Assembly: GCF_001280515.1 (NCBI RefSeq)
Contig: NZ_LBIQ01000028.1
Coordinates: forward strand, 124,001 to 188,000
Source of the DNA: Mangrovimonas sp. ST2L15
GTDB lineage: Bacteria; Bacteroidota; Bacteroidia; Flavobacteriales; Flavobacteriaceae
DNA: 64,000 nt
Reading direction: 5' to 3'
The position numbers were made by a program, and so were the translations under genes. The notes beneath the pieces are model-generated. The model had not been told where the DNA came from. It made no database searches and saw only the letters and a program-made list of their open reading frames with translations. This document shows positions 43,140-52,074 of this stretch, in pieces; position 1 is the stretch's first letter, and the number at the start of each line of letters is the position of its first letter.

Positions 43140-45524
43140 ATGATAAAATCAATACTCCCAAAAACCATATTGTTTTTATCCCTAGGAACTACTTTATTAG
43201 CACAAAAACCAAATACACTTCAAACCGAATCGGCTTATTCTAATTATTTTTCTTTGGACAAAGAGGTTATCCACACTCAAGTGAACAAACTCCTCTTTTT
43301 TCCTACAGAAATTCTATGGTTTAAAACTTACATTTACAACATTAAAACACAACTCCCCTATCTCACAACTGTCAATATTTACACTGAAATATTTGATGAG
43401 GAAGGGAAATTACTTTCAAAAAAACTCTGGTATGCGGAGAATGGTTGCTCGCATGGAAACATAGAACTATCCAAATTCGAACCAGGCAATTACTACCTCA
43501 AGGTCACCACCAATTGGATGAAAAACTTTCACATTCCTGAATCGAGCGTGACCGCTTTTCAAATTATTGGGGAGGAAGTCAACCAAACCACCAACAGTCT
43601 TACATCACTCCCCAAGTATGATCTTCAGTTTTTGCCCGAAGGAGGTCACTGCATTGCTAATGCAACCAACTCCATAGGATTCAAAGTTCTGAGGCAAGAC
43701 GGGAAAGGAGAAAAAATTGCTTCCGGTCTTATTAAGGACTCTTCAGGAAAAATACTATTGACCTTCCATAGCAATGATTACGGAATGGGAAAATTTCAGC
43801 TTGAAATGAAAAGCAATGTTTCATACACGGCAGAAATTCTATTTGATGACGGACATAAAATAACCAAACAACTACCGCGTGCCGAACCTTTTGGAATTAA
43901 CTTAATAACACATTCCAACAATAAGGAAACTGTTTATATCACCATTCAAACAAACGCTGCTACCCTTCCTAATTTATTAAAAAAGCCTTATTATTTCTTA
44001 ATTCACCGTGATGGCTTTAAAAAAAGAGTTGATGTAAATTTTTCTGCTGACAAGCTTTCATACACTTTTCTTCTAAACATACGAGAACTCATGGATGGTG
44101 CTAATATCATTACTGTGTTTAACGACCAGAATAAACCCATACTGGAGCGCGTCATATTTAACTTTACCAACAACCTGATTAATTCAGTTGACATCAGTAA
44201 AATTGAAAAAGGGCGGGATTCAACGAGGATTTATTTTAAAAAGACAGATAATGATCAGGCCTTTTATCAATTGAGCATATCTGCCCTACCTCGTTTTTCA
44301 AAAGCAAATAACCTTAAAGAGGATATCACCTATGCCTTTCTTTTAAGACCTTATATTGAAGGACACCTTGAAAATGCAGCTCATTACTTTGAGGAAAAAA
44401 GCGTAAAAAACATTTATGATTTAGATCTACTTCTTTTAAACCAGGGTTGGAGTAAATACTCCTGGAACCATATTTTCAATTACCCTCCAAACGACAAACA
44501 TTTTTTTGAAGCTGGAATACAGATAAAAGGAAAACTGACACAACCACAAAAAAATTACAATGAAGTTCTCTTGTTCTCTCATGAAAACGAATTAATGATC
44601 AGCTCAGAATTGGACAAAGACCATTACTTCTCTTTTGATAATCTCTTTTTATCGGACAGTAGCTACATAGGTCTTAGCTTAAAAAATGATAAAGGCGAAA
44701 TCCTTAAAAAAGGAATTTATTACAATGTTTATCCCACCAAAAATTCGGGCAATCTAGATGTTCCACCAAGTCACAATAACCTATTCAAAGAAAAACACGC
44801 TATTAGTTTCCCAGATTCCTTTCTAATAGATCCCAAAACAACGCAGCTTGACACTGTTAGCTTATCAACCAAAAAAGAATACAAACCAAAAAATGAAATT
44901 TACAGAAAAGGGTTTAATGGGAAGTATGTAGATCTAGAGAATAGATATGACCCATTTTCTAGGGTCATTGATATCATACGAGATCAAGGATTTGATATAA
45001 GTTACCAAGGTACGAATGTGATAATATCTTCCAGAAGAGCTATTGGATTTGCAGGAAGAAACCAACCTGCTATTTACATGGACAATAGAAGACTAGATGC
45101 TAGTGACATGACCATACTCCCAAATTTACTTGTTAGTGATATTGACGAAATCTACGTGTCCCGTCAAGCAGATGTTTTTGGAGGTTTGGGAGGTAGCATC
45201 AACATCTTCACTAAAAAAAGTATTACCACTAGAAAAAAGAACAAGGAAACATTCAATTCGTCCGTATTAAGCTTTGGATTCTCAATCCCTGAAAAATACC
45301 ATTCTCCGTTTTACAACACTTCAAGAGAGTCAAACTTTAGGGATTACAGCGTCTTGCATTGGATTCCTGATATCACCTTTAATGAGTTAGGGGAATTTTC
45401 TATTGATTTGCCCAATTATGATCCCGGTTATGAATTATACATTCAGGGTATGGGCAGTAATGGCATGCTCATTTCCCAAACCAAAGAAATTACCATCCGT
45501 CCACTTGGGGAAGGTTCCGAATAA
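43140..45524 (+). CDS. Secreted MG2-like protein with TonB-plug-like C-terminus
   Basis: 794 aa. Signal peptide (about 1-21). Residues about 30-150 look like an alpha-2-macroglobulin MG2-type strand domain (LTTVNIYTEIFDEEGKLLSKKLW, FEPGNYYLKVTTNWM). Further beta domains follow. Near the end (about 610-700) a plug-like stretch appears: VIDIIRDQGFDIS, AIYMDNRRLDASDMTIL, DIDEIYVSRQADVFGGLGGS and INIFTKKS, just like the plug of TonB receptors, but no barrel follows. The last 90 residues are again a beta domain. The family is known in Bacteroidota only as hypothetical MG2/plug proteins. The gene has its own promoter and terminator. Confidence 0.75.
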   Translation: MIKSILPKTILFLSLGTTLLAQKPNTLQTESAYSNYFSLDKEVIHTQVNKLLFFPTEILWFKTYIYNIKTQLPYLTTVNIYTEIFDEEGKLLSKKLWYAENGCSHGNIELSKFEPGNYYLKVTTNWMKNFHIPESSVTAFQIIGEEVNQTTNSLTSLPKYDLQFLPEGGHCIANATNSIGFKVLRQDGKGEKIASGLIKDSSGKILLTFHSNDYGMGKFQLEMKSNVSYTAEILFDDGHKITKQLPRAEPFGINLITHSNNKETVYITIQTNAATLPNLLKKPYYFLIHRDGFKKRVDVNFSADKLSYTFLLNIRELMDGANIITVFNDQNKPILERVIFNFTNNLINSVDISKIEKGRDSTRIYFKKTDNDQAFYQLSISALPRFSKANNLKEDITYAFLLRPYIEGHLENAAHYFEEKSVKNIYDLDLLLLNQGWSKYSWNHIFNYPPNDKHFFEAGIQIKGKLTQPQKNYNEVLLFSHENELMISSELDKDHYFSFDNLFLSDSSYIGLSLKNDKGEILKKGIYYNVYPTKNSGNLDVPPSHNNLFKEKHAISFPDSFLIDPKTTQLDTVSLSTKKEYKPKNEIYRKGFNGKYVDLENRYDPFSRVIDIIRDQGFDISYQGTNVIISSRRAIGFAGRNQPAIYMDNRRLDASDMTILPNLLVSDIDEIYVSRQADVFGGLGGSINIFTKKSITTRKKNKETFNSSVLSFGFSIPEKYHSPFYNTSRESNFRDYSVLHWIPDITFNELGEFSIDLPNYDPGYELYIQGMGSNGMLISQTKEITIRPLGEGSE

Positions 45525-45545
45525 ACGACCATATATAAAATATAA

Positions 45546-45575
45546 ATGCCACCCTAAGGGGTGGCATGTCTTTTC
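45546..45575 (+). terminator. Intrinsic terminator behind the MG2/plug gene
   Basis: ATGCCACCC (45546-45554) and GGGTGGCAT (45559-45567), then a T-rich stretch. Confidence 0.8.
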
Positions 45576-45619
45576 TTTTTCTGTTTTAATGCTCAATTAC
45601 ATTGAGCTAAATACACAAA

Positions 45620-45709
45620 CTACTTCTTCTTTGCAGTAGCTTGTGGAGCTTTCTTTGGAGCCGCTTTTGGAGCAGCAGAAGGCTTAGCTTTAGGCTTTGA
45701 TTGTCCCAT
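45620..45709 (-). CDS. 29-aa basic Ala/Pro/Lys peptide
   Basis: ATG at 45707-45709 on the minus strand, stop TAG at 45620-45622. The product begins MGQSKPKAKPSAAPKAAPKK and ends APQATAKKK: ten Lys, eight Ala, five Pro, no acidic residue and one Gln pair. The composition is unlike chance translation of AT-rich DNA and resembles the tail of bacterial H1-like DNA-binding proteins. It stands alone between two converging intergenic regions. It is too short for usual gene finding; expression is not shown. Confidence 0.55.
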   Translation of the reverse strand: MGQSKPKAKPSAAPKAAPKKAPQATAKKK

Positions 45710-45791
45710 AATTAATGTCTTTAATACGACACAATAAAAGTAGCTAGAAATCCATTCGTTGATATTTTCTTTGGCTATAATTTAACTAAAA

Positions 45792-46406
45792 TCATGGAAC
45801 TAAAATCAAGGTATCCCACATTAAACCAATCATATCGGCACCTTCTTCTTCTCCCATACTATCCAGATTTATAGTAACAAACAATAGGCCTTCATCTCTT
45901 TTTCCGCTGTAGGAAGCAACTTCGTAAGTTTCTATTTCACCCTTATACTCCAATACAGCCTTCAAAACTTTCAACTTAACACCATCTGAAAGCTCCTTTT
46001 CATAATCCTCTCGTTTCATTTTATAACCATAGCTCACACTCTCCTTTATAACTTCATTCAGCATCATTTCTTTCAGCATATTGGGATCAAAAGACTCATA
46101 TTTTTGAACTAAAACTCCAGAACCCATAGCCGTAAACATCATTATTTGAATAACCCCTTCTTCTATTTTTGACTGCGTTATTTTATGGTTCTTAATATGT
46201 TTAAATTTAAACTTACTGTCCTTGAATAGCAATGTATCCTTTTCTTTTAATAGCACTTCCGAATCCTTCCCATTAATTTTTAGGTGATACGTTTCATTTA
46301 AATTAACTTCAAACTCTTCCCCATCAACAGAAAGGATTAAGTCCGTTTGGGCAAATGAGATTAAAACAAAAGAAAAGTAAGCAATTAGAGTAGGTAATGT
46401 TTTCAT
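45792..46406 (-). CDS. Secreted hypothetical protein, 204 aa
   Basis: Signal peptide (about 1-19, ending SFAQT). The rest is soluble, mixed alpha/beta, without cysteines or a recognised domain. A 12-bp perfect inverted repeat lies 8 nt in front of the start codon, so expression is probably regulated. The gene is not coupled with the exosortase pair, which is 90 nt upstream on the same strand. I do not recognise a family. Confidence 0.7.
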   Translation of the reverse strand: MKTLPTLIAYFSFVLISFAQTDLILSVDGEEFEVNLNETYHLKINGKDSEVLLKEKDTLLFKDSKFKFKHIKNHKITQSKIEEGVIQIMMFTAMGSGVLVQKYESFDPNMLKEMMLNEVIKESVSYGYKMKREDYEKELSDGVKLKVLKAVLEYKGEIETYEVASYSGKRDEGLLFVTINLDSMGEEEGADMIGLMWDTLILVP

Positions 46407-46413
46407 ATAATAG

Positions 46414-46439
46414 TTTGGTTGATTAGTTAATCAACCAAA
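46414..46439. promoter_or_regulatory. 26-nt palindrome in front of the 204-aa gene
   Basis: TTTGGTTGATTA (46414-46425), 2-nt spacer GT, TAATCAACCAAA (46428-46439): perfect 12-bp arms ending 8 nt from the start codon. The size and place are those of a TetR-type operator, or of a hairpin over the ribosome-binding region. Confidence 0.55.
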
Positions 46440-46495
46440 AATACATGGTCAGGTAAAAATTTCCAACAGAAACCCATATTAAGATTTACAAAAAA

Positions 46496-46930
46496 TCAAA
46501 CTTTAACCTGAAGCCTTTGGTAATAAAACGCAGGGATAAGAATTAAGAGAATTATTGGCTGAATAAGAAACCTGCGCACATTAAAAAACAAATAGTAATC
46601 CTCCCGTCTTGGGTTGACCACAAAATACAAGAACAACATCATCAATAAAACATAGGCTACCCCATATAAAACTGCTGAAAACTTTACCGCACCCCAGTCT
46701 TTAAAAAGAACCCAGATAATTCCCAAAGAAATTATGGTGTTTAGTGTAAATCTTAAAGTTGTCGACAATACTAACCTTAAAGTTTCCCTTCTTGGAGAAT
46801 CTATGTATAAGTAATCATTCTTAAAAAATGTAAGGTAAGGATCATAGAAGAGCTGATCTTCAAAATACCTAATCAACACCAATAAAATGACTAATACGAA
46901 AACCGAAAATAACTGCAAAAACCTAGTCAT
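46496..46930 (-). CDS. Exosortase F-associated membrane protein
   Basis: 144 aa with four membrane helices (about 5-24, 50-75, 85-105, 120-138). It carries YFEDQLFYDPYLTFFKNDY after the first helix, a typical segment of the small protein always found with exosortase F in flavobacteria. Its start overlaps the exosortase stop by 8 nt, so the two are translationally coupled. It is thought to assist XrtF, but no activity is known. Confidence 0.9.
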   Translation of the reverse strand: MTRFLQLFSVFVLVILLVLIRYFEDQLFYDPYLTFFKNDYLYIDSPRRETLRLVLSTTLRFTLNTIISLGIIWVLFKDWGAVKFSAVLYGVAYVLLMMLFLYFVVNPRREDYYLFFNVRRFLIQPIILLILIPAFYYQRLQVKV

Positions 46931-47477
46931 TTTTTGTCTTACTTAAATTAGAAAACCGATTCACCCATAAAATCCATAATAAACATACCAAACCATAGAT
47001 AATGGCAGGAAATATTACCTCATGTAAAATTTCAGATCGCCAAGGGTAGTGATACAAACCAATAGACAGTAAGGCAATTCTAAACAAATTGGCCACATAC
47101 ACCAAAACGCTACCCAACAACCCATACAAAAATGTTGTTTTCCAACCTCCCCTAAATGCGATTATAAAAGAAATAAACAAAATAATCACACTGATAGAAT
47201 TGCACCCCTCTACAATTCTAGCAAGATATTTTCCATTGACAATAAATTTAATGGTAGGCTCTTCTGAATGCGGAACCATTTGCACCTCATACCCAAGGCA
47301 CCTCAATAAATCAGCACTCTGTTCAGCAACCAAATGAGTTAGGTAATCGGGATAATAGATATTTCCCGTAGACCATTGTAAATAAAATTTATACGTAAAG
47401 GTAAGTACCGCATAGACCAGCAAAAAGGTAAGCATAAACACAATAACCGCCCGATACTTTTTTAATAGGGATTTCAA
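46923..47477 (-). CDS. xrtF: Exosortase F (XrtF)
   Basis: 184 aa, polytopic. The catalytic triad of exosortases is seen: Cys92 in RIVEGCNSISVIILF, Arg133 in NLFRIALLSIG and His152 in ILHEVIFPA. Exosortases cut and transfer proteins with a short C-terminal sorting signal (PEP-CTERM-like) during export, often together with exopolysaccharide genes. No sorting target or polysaccharide cluster is in the window, which fits the known habit of XrtF to stand apart from its substrates. It is divergent from the GAF gene. Confidence 0.94.
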   Translation of the reverse strand: MKSLLKKYRAVIVFMLTFLLVYAVLTFTYKFYLQWSTGNIYYPDYLTHLVAEQSADLLRCLGYEVQMVPHSEEPTIKFIVNGKYLARIVEGCNSISVIILFISFIIAFRGGWKTTFLYGLLGSVLVYVANLFRIALLSIGLYHYPWRSEILHEVIFPAIIYGLVCLLWILWVNRFSNLSKTKND

Positions 47478-47564
47478 TCAAATAATTTTTTCTGTGTTAA
47501 ATTTATACAAAATGATTCTCAGTACTCATGCCTTTTTAAATACTTTTGGCAAAAAGTTTGAATT

Positions 47565-48020
47565 ATGAGTTTGGAAGGTCTTAAGCCACAAGTAGAATTG
47601 ATTGTTCGGGATGAAACCTCATCTTTAGATGAACGCCTTTTGAATATTTGCAAGCTTCTAGAAGAAAATGTTCCATATTACAATTGGGTTGGTTTTTATT
47701 TCAAAAATGGAGATAAAGAAGAATTAAAGTTAGGCCCTTATGTAGGTGACCCAACAGACCACACCATCATCCCTTTTGGAAAAGGAATATGTGGTCAAGT
47801 AGCCGTATCAAACCAAAATTTTGTAGTACCAGATGTTTCGGCTCAAGACAATTATATTGCTTGTAGCATCACTGTAAAAGCTGAAATTGTTATCCCGATT
47901 TTTGTAGATGGAGAAAATATTGGGCAAATAGACATTGACTCTAATACTCCAGATCCATTTACTTCAGAGGATGAGAGATTTTTAGAGTTTGTCTGCAAGG
48001 AAGTAGCTGCCATTCTATAA
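47565..48020 (+). CDS. GAF-domain free methionine-(R)-sulfoxide reductase
   Basis: 151 aa, a single GAF domain. YYNWVGFYFKNGDKEELKLGPY, GKGICGQVAVSNQ with Cys76 and DNYIACSITVKAEIVIPI with Cys100 match free-Met-(R)-sulfoxide reductases, in which these cysteines take part in catalysis. The middle cysteine of the E. coli enzyme is not present. It reduces free methionine sulfoxide, with thioredoxin as donor. Monocistronic, divergent from xrtF. Confidence 0.85.
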   Translation: MSLEGLKPQVELIVRDETSSLDERLLNICKLLEENVPYYNWVGFYFKNGDKEELKLGPYVGDPTDHTIIPFGKGICGQVAVSNQNFVVPDVSAQDNYIACSITVKAEIVIPIFVDGENIGQIDIDSNTPDPFTSEDERFLEFVCKEVAAIL

Positions 48021-48100
48021 TTGTAAACCGCTTTCGTTTTTCAGCTAAAATTCCTGTTCATTTTTAGTTGTTTTGCTATCATTTTTCGGGCTGAAATAGT

Positions 48101-48108
48101 TATTTTTG
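48101..48108 (+). promoter_or_regulatory. -7 box of purH, decides the start codon
   Basis: TATTTTTG is an exact TAnnTTTG box. Transcription would begin near 48115, so translation from the in-frame TTG at 48106 is not possible and ATG at 48133 is the start. Confidence 0.5.
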
Positions 48109-48132
48109 CCCCTTATTTACAACACTTCAAAA

Positions 48133-49665
48133 ATGAGCAATAGCAAAACGATTAAATCGGCCTTAATTTCTGTATTTTCTAAAGATGGTTTAGAACCCAT
48201 CGTAAGACAATTAAATGACCAAGGAGTTACTATTTATTCTACTGGAGGGACTGAAACCTTCATTAAAGATTTAGGAATAGATGTAGTGCCTGTTGAGGAT
48301 GTCACTTCATACCCTTCTATTTTGGGTGGTCGTGTAAAGACCCTTCACCCTAAAATTTTTGGAGGGATTTTAAACAGACAATCCAATTCCTCAGACATTA
48401 AAGAGCTTGCTGATTTTGAGATTCCGCAAATCGATTTGGTTATTGTTGATTTATATCCATTTGAGAAAACAGTTGCTTCAGGAGCAGACCATCAAGATAT
48501 TATTGAGAAAATTGATATCGGAGGTATTTCTTTAATACGTGCAGCCGCCAAAAATTACGCTGATGTGGTTTGCCTTTCTTCCATGGAAGATTATGCAGAA
48601 TTTTTAGAATTGTTGAAAGAAAAAAATGGGGAAACCTCAGAAGAAGACCGTAAACATTTTGCTGCCAAAGCTTTTAATGTTTCGTCTCATTACGACTCTG
48701 CCATCTTCAATTATTTCAATAAAAATCATGAGATTCCCACTTTAAAAATAAGCGAAACCAAAGGACAGGTTTTACGTTATGGAGAAAACCCTCATCAAAA
48801 AGGATTCTTCTTTGGGGATTTTGATGCCATGTTTACAAAACTTCATGGAAAAGAGTTGAGTTACAACAACCTTTTAGATGTAGATGCAGCCGTAACTTTG
48901 ATTAAAGAGTTTGAAGGTGAAGCTCCAACTTTTGCTATTTTAAAACACAACAACGCCTGTGGTTTAGCTCAAAGAGAAACAACCAAACAGGCTTATATAG
49001 ATGCCCTAGCAGGGGATCCTGTTTCAGCTTTTGGAGGTATTTTAATCAGTAATTCTGAAATTGATCAAGAGACTGCTGAAGAAATCAATTCTCTTTTTTG
49101 CGAAGTAGTTATTGCTCCTTCTTTCTCTGAGGAAGCCCTTGACATCCTAAAAAGCAAAAAGAACCGTATATTATTAATCTTAAATGATATTGAATTACCA
49201 CAAACAACCGTTAGAAGTTGTTTAAATGGTGTTCTAGTTCAAGATAGAGATAACATTACGGATTCTTTGGAAGATTTAACCGAAGTAACAAATAACAAAC
49301 CTTCAAAAACAGAATTGGAAGATTTAATTTTCGCATCAAAGATTTGCAAACACACCAAATCAAACACTATTGTTTTAGCCAAAAACAAGCAGTTATGCGC
49401 TAGCGGAACTGGACAAACCAGTCGTGTTGATGCTTTAAATCAAGCCATTCACAAAGCCCAATCTTTTAATTTTGAATTAAAAGGGTCGGTTATGGCAAGC
49501 GATGCTTTTTTCCCGTTCCCTGATTGTGTTGAAATAGCAGATAACGCTGGTATTACTGCAGTCATTCAACCTGGAGGCTCTATCAAAGATCAATTAAGTA
49601 TCGATTATTGTAATGAAAACAATGTCGCGATGGTATTTACTGGAACCCGTCATTTTAAACATTAA
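48133..49665 (+). CDS. purH: Bifunctional AICAR transformylase/IMP cyclohydrolase PurH
   Basis: 510 aa. The IMP cyclohydrolase part (MGS-like fold) is at the N-terminus (about 1-150: ALISVFSKDGLEPIVRQL, STGGTETFI, GGRVKTLHPKIFGGIL), the AICAR transformylase after it with the catalytic KHNNACG (about 268-274) and the C-terminal AITAVIQPGGSI and MVFTGTRHFKH end. It carries out the last two steps of purine synthesis. ATG at 48133 is chosen because a -7 promoter box lies over the upstream TTG. The mreB operon follows after 54 nt, on the same strand. Confidence 0.97.
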   Translation: MSNSKTIKSALISVFSKDGLEPIVRQLNDQGVTIYSTGGTETFIKDLGIDVVPVEDVTSYPSILGGRVKTLHPKIFGGILNRQSNSSDIKELADFEIPQIDLVIVDLYPFEKTVASGADHQDIIEKIDIGGISLIRAAAKNYADVVCLSSMEDYAEFLELLKEKNGETSEEDRKHFAAKAFNVSSHYDSAIFNYFNKNHEIPTLKISETKGQVLRYGENPHQKGFFFGDFDAMFTKLHGKELSYNNLLDVDAAVTLIKEFEGEAPTFAILKHNNACGLAQRETTKQAYIDALAGDPVSAFGGILISNSEIDQETAEEINSLFCEVVIAPSFSEEALDILKSKKNRILLILNDIELPQTTVRSCLNGVLVQDRDNITDSLEDLTEVTNNKPSKTELEDLIFASKICKHTKSNTIVLAKNKQLCASGTGQTSRVDALNQAIHKAQSFNFELKGSVMASDAFFPFPDCVEIADNAGITAVIQPGGSIKDQLSIDYCNENNVAMVFTGTRHFKH

Positions 49666-49719
49666 TTTTATTACATTTACAAGATTTGATTTTTAAACCT
49701 CAAAAACTACAATAAGCGA

Positions 49720-50748
49720 ATGGGATTTTTTGACTTCCTAACTGAGGAAATTGCTATAGATTTAGGTACTGCTAACACACTGATTATCCATAATGACAAG
49801 GTAGTTGTCGATAGCCCATCTATTGTTGCTCGAGATAGGGTTTCTGGAAAAATTATTGCTGCCGGAAAAGAGGCCAGTATGATGCAAGGAAAAACCCATG
49901 AAAACATCAAAACTATCAGGCCGCTGAAGGATGGTGTTATTGCAGATTTTGAGGCTTCAGAGCAAATGATAAGTATGTTCATCAAGAACATTCCTGCTCT
50001 AAAGAAAAAATTGTTCACACCGGCACTTCGCATGGTCATTTGTATTCCTTCTGGTATTACTGAGGTGGAAATGAGAGCTGTAAAAGAAAGCGCCGAACGC
50101 GTTAATGGCAAAGAGGTTTATTTGATTCACGAACCTATGGCAGCTGCTATAGGTATAGGTGTTGACATCATGCAGCCTAAAGGAAACATGATTGTAGATA
50201 TTGGAGGGGGAACAACCGAAATAGCCGTTATTGCATTAGGAGGAATCGTTTGTGATAAATCAGTAAAAATTGCTGGTGATGTTTTCACCAATGACATCAT
50301 CTACTACATGCGTACCCAACATAACTTGTATGTGGGAGAGCGTACGGCAGAAAAGATTAAAATCCAAATTGGAGCCGCAACTGAAGATCTTGAACTACCG
50401 CCAGAAGAAATGAGTGTTCAAGGTAGAGATTTACTAACTGGTAAACCAAAACAGGTACAAATTTCGTATAGAGAAATAGCCAAGGCTTTAGACAAGTCTA
50501 TTTTGAGGATTGAGGATGCCGTTATGGAAACACTTTCCCAAACACCTCCAGAGTTGGCTGCCGATATCTATAATACCGGAATCTACCTTGCTGGTGGAGG
50601 ATCTATGCTAAGAGGACTAGACAAACGTCTTTCCCAAAAAACAGATTTACCCGTTTACATTGCGGAAGATCCGTTAAGAGCAGTAGTAAGAGGAACAGGT
50701 ATCACTTTAAAAAATTTACCGAAATACAAAAGCGTCTTGATAAAATAG
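49720..50748 (+). CDS. mreB: Rod-shape protein MreB
   Basis: 342 aa actin-like ATPase. IDLGTANTLI (phosphate 1), GNMIVDIGGGTTEIAVI (phosphate 2) and YLAGGGSMLRGLDKRLS (adenosine site) are all seen. N-terminal MGFFDFLTEEIA is an amphipathic membrane anchor. MreB filaments guide the elongation machinery. First of mreB-mreC-mreD-mrdA-rodA, all in one direction with gaps of 8 nt or overlaps. Confidence 0.98.
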   Translation: MGFFDFLTEEIAIDLGTANTLIIHNDKVVVDSPSIVARDRVSGKIIAAGKEASMMQGKTHENIKTIRPLKDGVIADFEASEQMISMFIKNIPALKKKLFTPALRMVICIPSGITEVEMRAVKESAERVNGKEVYLIHEPMAAAIGIGVDIMQPKGNMIVDIGGGTTEIAVIALGGIVCDKSVKIAGDVFTNDIIYYMRTQHNLYVGERTAEKIKIQIGAATEDLELPPEEMSVQGRDLLTGKPKQVQISYREIAKALDKSILRIEDAVMETLSQTPPELAADIYNTGIYLAGGGSMLRGLDKRLSQKTDLPVYIAEDPLRAVVRGTGITLKNLPKYKSVLIK

Positions 50749-50756
50749 CATAGGGC

Positions 50757-51578
50757 ATGCAACAAATCATAAACTTCATTCTAAGAAACAAAGTTTTTTT
50801 GTTGTATCTCACGCTGCTATTTGTTTCTTTGGTTTTTACAATTCAATCTCATTCCTATCACAAAAGCAAGTTTGTAAATTCTGCCAACTTTATTTCTGGT
50901 GGTATTTATAATTCAGCTAATAATATTGATGAATATTTTCATCTAAAGAATCAAAACATTCTGCTTCAAGAAGAAAATAATTATTTGAAATCCATCCTTT
51001 ATAATTCTTCAGACTCCCTTTCTAAAGCATTTAACGATACTACAAGGTACGGAGGTAATTACAGATTCATTCCTGCAGTTGTTATTAAGAATAGTTATTC
51101 GGCCACTGACAACGTACTACTGGTGAATAGAGGTAAAAAAGATAGTCTGAAAGAGGATTTGGGTGTCATCACATCAAAAGGCATCTTAGGAATCATTGAC
51201 AAAACAAGCAAAAATTATGCGACAGTTTTATCAATTTTGAACACCAACAGTCGGATAAGTGCCAAATTAAAAAATACCAATCATTTTGGTTCTTTACAAT
51301 GGAATACAAAGAGCCCAAACGTAGTTCAATTAAAGGAAATCCCAAAAATAGCTCCTTTGAAAGAAGGCGATACCATTTTAACTTCTGGATTATCAGCTAT
51401 TTTTCCTAAAAATATCCCCATTGGCTCCATACAATCCTATGAATTGGATGAAGCTGAGAATTTTTACAACATAGAGGTCAAACTCTTTAATGACATGACC
51501 AATATTGAACATGTTTACGTCATTGAAAATCGTGATAAAGAAGAAATTGATAGCTTGTTAAATAACCGAAATGAATAG
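50757..51578 (+). CDS. mreC: Rod-shape protein MreC
   Basis: 273 aa. A membrane helix (about 10-28), a coiled coil (about 55-90) and two periplasmic beta domains with ASGVIT-type strand segments (VITSKGILGIIDKTSKNYATV; NIPIGSIQSYELDEAEN). It joins MreB to PBP2 in the elongasome. 8 nt behind mreB and overlapping mreD by 8 nt. Confidence 0.95.
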   Translation: MQQIINFILRNKVFLLYLTLLFVSLVFTIQSHSYHKSKFVNSANFISGGIYNSANNIDEYFHLKNQNILLQEENNYLKSILYNSSDSLSKAFNDTTRYGGNYRFIPAVVIKNSYSATDNVLLVNRGKKDSLKEDLGVITSKGILGIIDKTSKNYATVLSILNTNSRISAKLKNTNHFGSLQWNTKSPNVVQLKEIPKIAPLKEGDTILTSGLSAIFPKNIPIGSIQSYELDEAENFYNIEVKLFNDMTNIEHVYVIENRDKEEIDSLLNNRNE

Positions 51579-52074
51579 TTCAATTTTAGGACATATCGCG
51601 AGATTTATATTGCTGGTTTTACTTCAAGTATTGGTTTTAAATCACATCAATTTTTTGGGACATATTAATCCCTATTTATATGTATTATTCATTCTACTAT
51701 ACCCGATAAACGGAAATAGGAGTGTTTTTCTTTTAGTAAGTTTTCTATTAGGTATTACTATAGATATGTTTTCAGATTCTGGAGGAGTTCATGCGGCTGC
51801 TTGTATAACCGCCGCTATTTTGAGACCTGTTGCCTTAAAATCATCTTTTGGAACTTCATACGACTACCAAACGGTTAAATTTAAAAGTATAGATTTTGGC
51901 TCTATGCTCGTCTATATGAGTTTGGTTGTCTTTCTGCATCATTTTATTTTATTCTTTCTGGAAGTATTTAACATTTCCAGTATAATTTTAATCCTGAAAA
52001 AAGCGTTTTTCTCTAGTATTTTTACTATTATTTTGTGCGTTGGATTCAACATCATTTTTAGGAAAAGAAATTAA
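51571..52074 (+). CDS. mreD: Rod-shape protein MreD
   Basis: 167 aa, five to six membrane helices. The INPYLYVLFILLYPINGNR segment and LLGITIDMFSDSGGVHAAA are the MreD pattern of Bacteroidota. It is the membrane partner of MreC. Stop and the mrdA start overlap by one nt. Confidence 0.94.
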   Translation: MNSSILGHIARFILLVLLQVLVLNHINFLGHINPYLYVLFILLYPINGNRSVFLLVSFLLGITIDMFSDSGGVHAAACITAAILRPVALKSSFGTSYDYQTVKFKSIDFGSMLVYMSLVVFLHHFILFFLEVFNISSIILILKKAFFSSIFTIILCVGFNIIFRKRN

